Shown: positions 61,001 through 64,000 of the stretch, piece by piece
Layout of the letters: every line of letters starts with the position of its first letter
Numbering within the stretch: the stretch's first letter is position 1
DNA from: Anaeromassilibacillus senegalensis
GTDB lineage: Bacteria; Bacillota; Clostridia; Oscillospirales; Acutalibacteraceae
Direction: 5' to 3'
Length of the DNA: 64,000 nucleotides
Assembly (NCBI RefSeq): GCF_001261775.1
Contig: NZ_LN868537.1
Location: 124,001 to 188,000, forward strand
Program-made: the position numbers and the translations under genes
The notes under the pieces: generated by a model
The model's database searches: none
Told to the model about the DNA's origin: nothing
The model's input: the letters and a program-made list of their open reading frames with translations, nothing else

Positions 61001-64000
61001 ATGTCAAAAGCAGGTAAAAAATGGATTGCTTTGTTATTGGCAGCCATAATGGTGACCTCTGCCGGAACGGCCGGAATGGCGGCCCGGGTGCAGAACGGAG
61101 CAGACGTAGGAATCAGCGCTTCCCAGGAGGCGGTAACCGTTACATTTGACGCACAGGGAGGAATGGCGTTTTCTCCGATTGAGACAACGCGGGGCAGTAC
61201 CATATTGCTTCCGGAAAATCCCTCAAAGCCCGGCTATGCCTTTAAGGGATGGTATACAGAGCCGGACGGAGAAGGCGCGCTGTTCTACATTGACACGCCG
61301 GTTGAGCAGGACATGACGGTCTATGCGTACTGGGCGGAAATCCCAACGGGAATCATTGACGAGCAGCCATCCGACACGTATTATGAAATCTTTGTACGCG
61401 CCTTTTGCGATTCCGACGGCGACGGGATCGGGGACTTCAATGGCCTTGCCAGCAAAATGGACTATTTGCAAGACCTTGGAATCACCGGTATCTGGCTGAT
61501 GCCGGTCACGGAATCCGGCAGCTACCACGGATACGATACGGTAGATTATTATGATGTGGAGCAGGACTACGGTACGATGGAAGACTTTGAAAACATGCTG
61601 GATGCGGCGCATGAGCATGGAATTCGGGTCATTATGGACCTGGTGGTCAACCATTCCAGCCGGAACAATCCCTGGTTTGTGGATGCGATTACCAATCCGG
61701 AAACCAGCCCGTACCGCGATTATTATAAGATTGAAAAAAGTACGGATTATGACGAGGACAAGGACAACAACGCAACGGACGACGCGCATTCCGGCAATAA
61801 GCGCTTATGGCAAAAATCCAATCTTGCGCCGGGTTACCGCTATCTGGGATTGTTTGGTGGCGGCATGCCGGACCTGAACTACGACAATCCCGCGGTACAC
61901 GATGAGATGATTCGCGCCGGCCAGTTCTGGCTGGAGAAGGGTGTGGATGGCTTCCGACTGGACGCGGCGCGCCACATCTACGGCGACTATCTGGATACGA
62001 TGTACACTCCGGAGATTGCAGACAAGAACGCCGCCTGGTGGAAGGACTTCCGCACGGGCATGGAAGAAGTCAATCCGGAGGTGTTCCTGGTCGGCGAGGT
62101 TTGGGAGCAGAATACGGATCGCATGGTGCCGTTTGTGCAGGACGGCGCACTGGAGAGCACCTTTGATTTCAGCCTGGCGAGCGAGCTGCTGGAAACCGCA
62201 AAAAATGAGACCAACGGCGGCTTTGTCTCCGAGCTCTGTGAAACCTTTGATAAATTTGGCTTTGCCTCCAACGGCAAATTCATCGACTGTACGTTCCTGA
62301 CGAACCATGACCAGAACCGCACGATGAGCGTCATGGAAGGGAACAAGGACCACGCGAAAGTGGCGGCGTCTTTGTATCTGACGCTGCCGGGCAACCCCTT
62401 TATCTATTACGGGGAAGAAGTCGGACTGGAAGGCATGAAGCCGGACCAGAATATCCGCGAACCCATGCCGTGGTATGAGAGCAACAAAGGCCCCGGCCTG
62501 ACGGACTGGCTGGAAGGAAAGAATAAATACAGCCTGGGAGGTGAAACCTCCGTGGAGGCGCAGGAAGACGATCCGGCCTCCATCCTTTCCCACTACAAAG
62601 AGCTGCTTCGTTGGCGGAAAGAAATTCCGGCGCTGGGCGACGGTGACGTGGCGGCGTACGACTTTGGCAATGAAAGCGTTGCATCCTATATTCGCATGAC
62701 GAACAACAGCAGCGTTCTGGTGGCGACAAATCTGACGGATGAAGCCGTTACGGTAACGATGAAAGCGGACGATACCTACGGTTCGTTCAGTAAGCTTGTC
62801 AAGCAATTGCAGGTGGATACCCGTTCAAAACTGGAGAACGGCAGCCTGACCATCGCACCGTATAGCACCGTAGTGCTTTCCGGCGATGTAAAGCCCTCCC
62901 AGTACAGCGTGACCTATAGCAAAAATGTGGAGCTCACGGTCGATGGAGAAGCGCAGAGACTTGCCGACCTGATCGGCCGCTTTACCGCGGACGTAACGGA
63001 TGAAGAAGTGAAGCTGGCTTTTGCTCCGGCGGTTGAGGGCAGGGAGCTTGCCGCTGTTTCCGTCAACGGAACTGCTATGGAGGTGAAAGATCCGGACGTC
63101 TTTACGTATCCGGTGTCTCCGAATGAAGACCGGCACACGATGTTCGCCTTTACGGTTGTGAACAAACAGGTTTTGCGTGTGATGATTAAGGCCGCGGAAG
63201 AGGCGATGCGGAAGGTAGACGAAGAGACGATCCTGCCGGCGGTAAAGGAAGCGATGGAAAAAGCGCTTGTAAACGCGGCTGCAGTAGAAGAAAGCCTGAC
63301 GTCTACCCAGGAAGAGATCGACGAAGCATGGAGTACGCTCCTGAAGGCGCTGCACTGTATCGACTTTGTAAAGGGCGACAAGAGCCAGTTGAACTATCGG
63401 ATTGATGTTGCGGAGCAGATGGACCTGAACGACTATACAACTCTGTATGTAGAGGAATTCCGCATTGCCTTGATAGACGCTAAAAAAGTGGCGGCGGATG
63501 AAAACGCCATGGATGATGAGATTACCGAGGCGGCCGACAGGTTGGAACAGGCAATGCTGGCCCTGGTCCACCGTGCGGACATTTCCTATCTGGAATTTAT
63601 GATCTCCACGGCGAAGGGACTGGATCTGGACGCCTATCTGGACGACGGAAAAGCAGAGCTGGCGGAAGTGCTCGCGGCGGCGGAGCAGCTGGCGGACGAC
63701 CGGGACGCTGTTCAAAGCGATGTAAACGACGCTGTGGACGCTCTTGCGGAAGCACTGTTAAATTTGCGCAAGGCGGCAAATAAAGACGCGTTGAAAGGCA
63801 CCATCCGTACAGCGGAGTCAATCGACCTGAGCGGATACACGGCAAAGAGTGTTGCAAGGCTTCAGGAAGCGCTGGGGAATGCAAAAGCCGCGGAAGGCGA
63901 CAATACCCTTGGTGAAGAGGATCAGCCGTTTGTGGACGCTCGCACAGAGGAATTGCAGGAAGCGATCGACGGTTTGGAAAAGGAAAACAAGACGCACAAC
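61001..64000 (+). CDS. Secreted GH13 amylase-like protein with FIVAR modules (3' partial)
   Basis: ATG 61001 follows AAGGAGGAG, and the frame stays open for 1000 codons to the window end. It has a signal peptide (about 1-30), an InlB/Flg_new-type repeat (about 47-113: VTFDAQGG, GYAFKGWYT) and a GH13 barrel (about 125-540). Catalytic residues: Asp321 (GFRLDAARH), Glu366 (VGEVWE), Asp437 (TNHDQNR), with DLVVNHSS the first region. A C-terminal beta domain and about four FIVAR modules (725-1000) follow. It hydrolyses alpha-1,4 or alpha-1,6 glucans outside the cell. Specificity within GH13 is not certain. Confidence 0.93.
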   Translation, partial: MSKAGKKWIALLLAAIMVTSAGTAGMAARVQNGADVGISASQEAVTVTFDAQGGMAFSPIETTRGSTILLPENPSKPGYAFKGWYTEPDGEGALFYIDTPVEQDMTVYAYWAEIPTGIIDEQPSDTYYEIFVRAFCDSDGDGIGDFNGLASKMDYLQDLGITGIWLMPVTESGSYHGYDTVDYYDVEQDYGTMEDFENMLDAAHEHGIRVIMDLVVNHSSRNNPWFVDAITNPETSPYRDYYKIEKSTDYDEDKDNNATDDAHSGNKRLWQKSNLAPGYRYLGLFGGGMPDLNYDNPAVHDEMIRAGQFWLEKGVDGFRLDAARHIYGDYLDTMYTPEIADKNAAWWKDFRTGMEEVNPEVFLVGEVWEQNTDRMVPFVQDGALESTFDFSLASELLETAKNETNGGFVSELCETFDKFGFASNGKFIDCTFLTNHDQNRTMSVMEGNKDHAKVAASLYLTLPGNPFIYYGEEVGLEGMKPDQNIREPMPWYESNKGPGLTDWLEGKNKYSLGGETSVEAQEDDPASILSHYKELLRWRKEIPALGDGDVAAYDFGNESVASYIRMTNNSSVLVATNLTDEAVTVTMKADDTYGSFSKLVKQLQVDTRSKLENGSLTIAPYSTVVLSGDVKPSQYSVTYSKNVELTVDGEAQRLADLIGRFTADVTDEEVKLAFAPAVEGRELAAVSVNGTAMEVKDPDVFTYPVSPNEDRHTMFAFTVVNKQVLRVMIKAAEEAMRKVDEETILPAVKEAMEKALVNAAAVEESLTSTQEEIDEAWSTLLKALHCIDFVKGDKSQLNYRIDVAEQMDLNDYTTLYVEEFRIALIDAKKVAADENAMDDEITEAADRLEQAMLALVHRADISYLEFMISTAKGLDLDAYLDDGKAELAEVLAAAEQLADDRDAVQSDVNDAVDALAEALLNLRKAANKDALKGTIRTAESIDLSGYTAKSVARLQEALGNAKAAEGDNTLGEEDQPFVDARTEELQEAIDGLEKENKTHN

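Overview
The window comes from a low-GC-phylum (Firmicutes/Clostridia) endospore former with roughly balanced base composition. The support is spoIVB next to spo0A, the mazG-HU-S4-yabP-yabQ-divIC-S1 cluster, hemZ, the cdaA-cdaR pair, and OadG/OadB sodium-pump subunits. The gene set fits an anaerobic gut-type Oscillospiraceae (Ruminococcaceae) relative. The genus cannot be fixed from the sequence alone.

Positions 1 to about 15,132 are the right-hand part of a siphovirus-type prophage: tape measure, distal tail protein, Gp37-like tail protein, tail fibre and variable tip proteins, then an amidase endolysin and a holin. After lysis comes a compact control region. A reverse-strand XRE repressor faces a consensus sigma-A promoter, which drives a potentially structured leader in front of a Bro-N/KilAC antirepressor and a second tail-type protein with an SGNH hydrolase domain. 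The cargo end carries an AT-rich lipoprotein and an ECF sigma/anti-sigma pair. The prophage ends at the 3' end of a tRNA gene (T-loop, acceptor strand and CCA) still followed by that tRNA's terminator, which I read as attR.

From 15.2 to 25.1 kb are host genes: an ECF transporter T component and ATPase, a potABCD polyamine importer, an aldose-1-epimerase-like gene, a probable 31-residue small protein on the reverse strand, and spoIVB and spo0A. A 1758-residue secreted GH97 enzyme with CBM51-like and FIVAR modules follows (25.4-30.7 kb). Then come an acyl-CoA thioesterase, an ispDF fusion, a DUF3343/cysteine desulfurase pair and cdaA-cdaR. Next are recJ, relA/spoT, an MBL hydrolase, hemZ, a uridine kinase-like gene, a zinc-ribbon protein and a SpoVB-like flippase (to 46.4 kb).

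From 46.4 to 54 kb lie the sporulation/division cluster, an amidohydrolase overlapping an orphan class I fumarase alpha subunit, hpf and an exonuclease III gene. From 54 to 64 kb are a DUF1836 protein and an AraC regulator on the reverse strand, oadG-oadB, pcrA, a MATE exporter and a secreted GH13 amylase-like enzyme that runs off the end. The GH97 and GH13 proteins share FIVAR modules and probably act on extracellular alpha-glucans.

The most interesting points are the phage switch and its leader, the shared C-terminal domain of the phage endolysin and the host GH97 protein, the reverse-strand small ORF at 22.8 kb, the sigma-factor cargo with a 16-bp hairpin over its start, and a Spo0A receiver lacking usual conserved residues.
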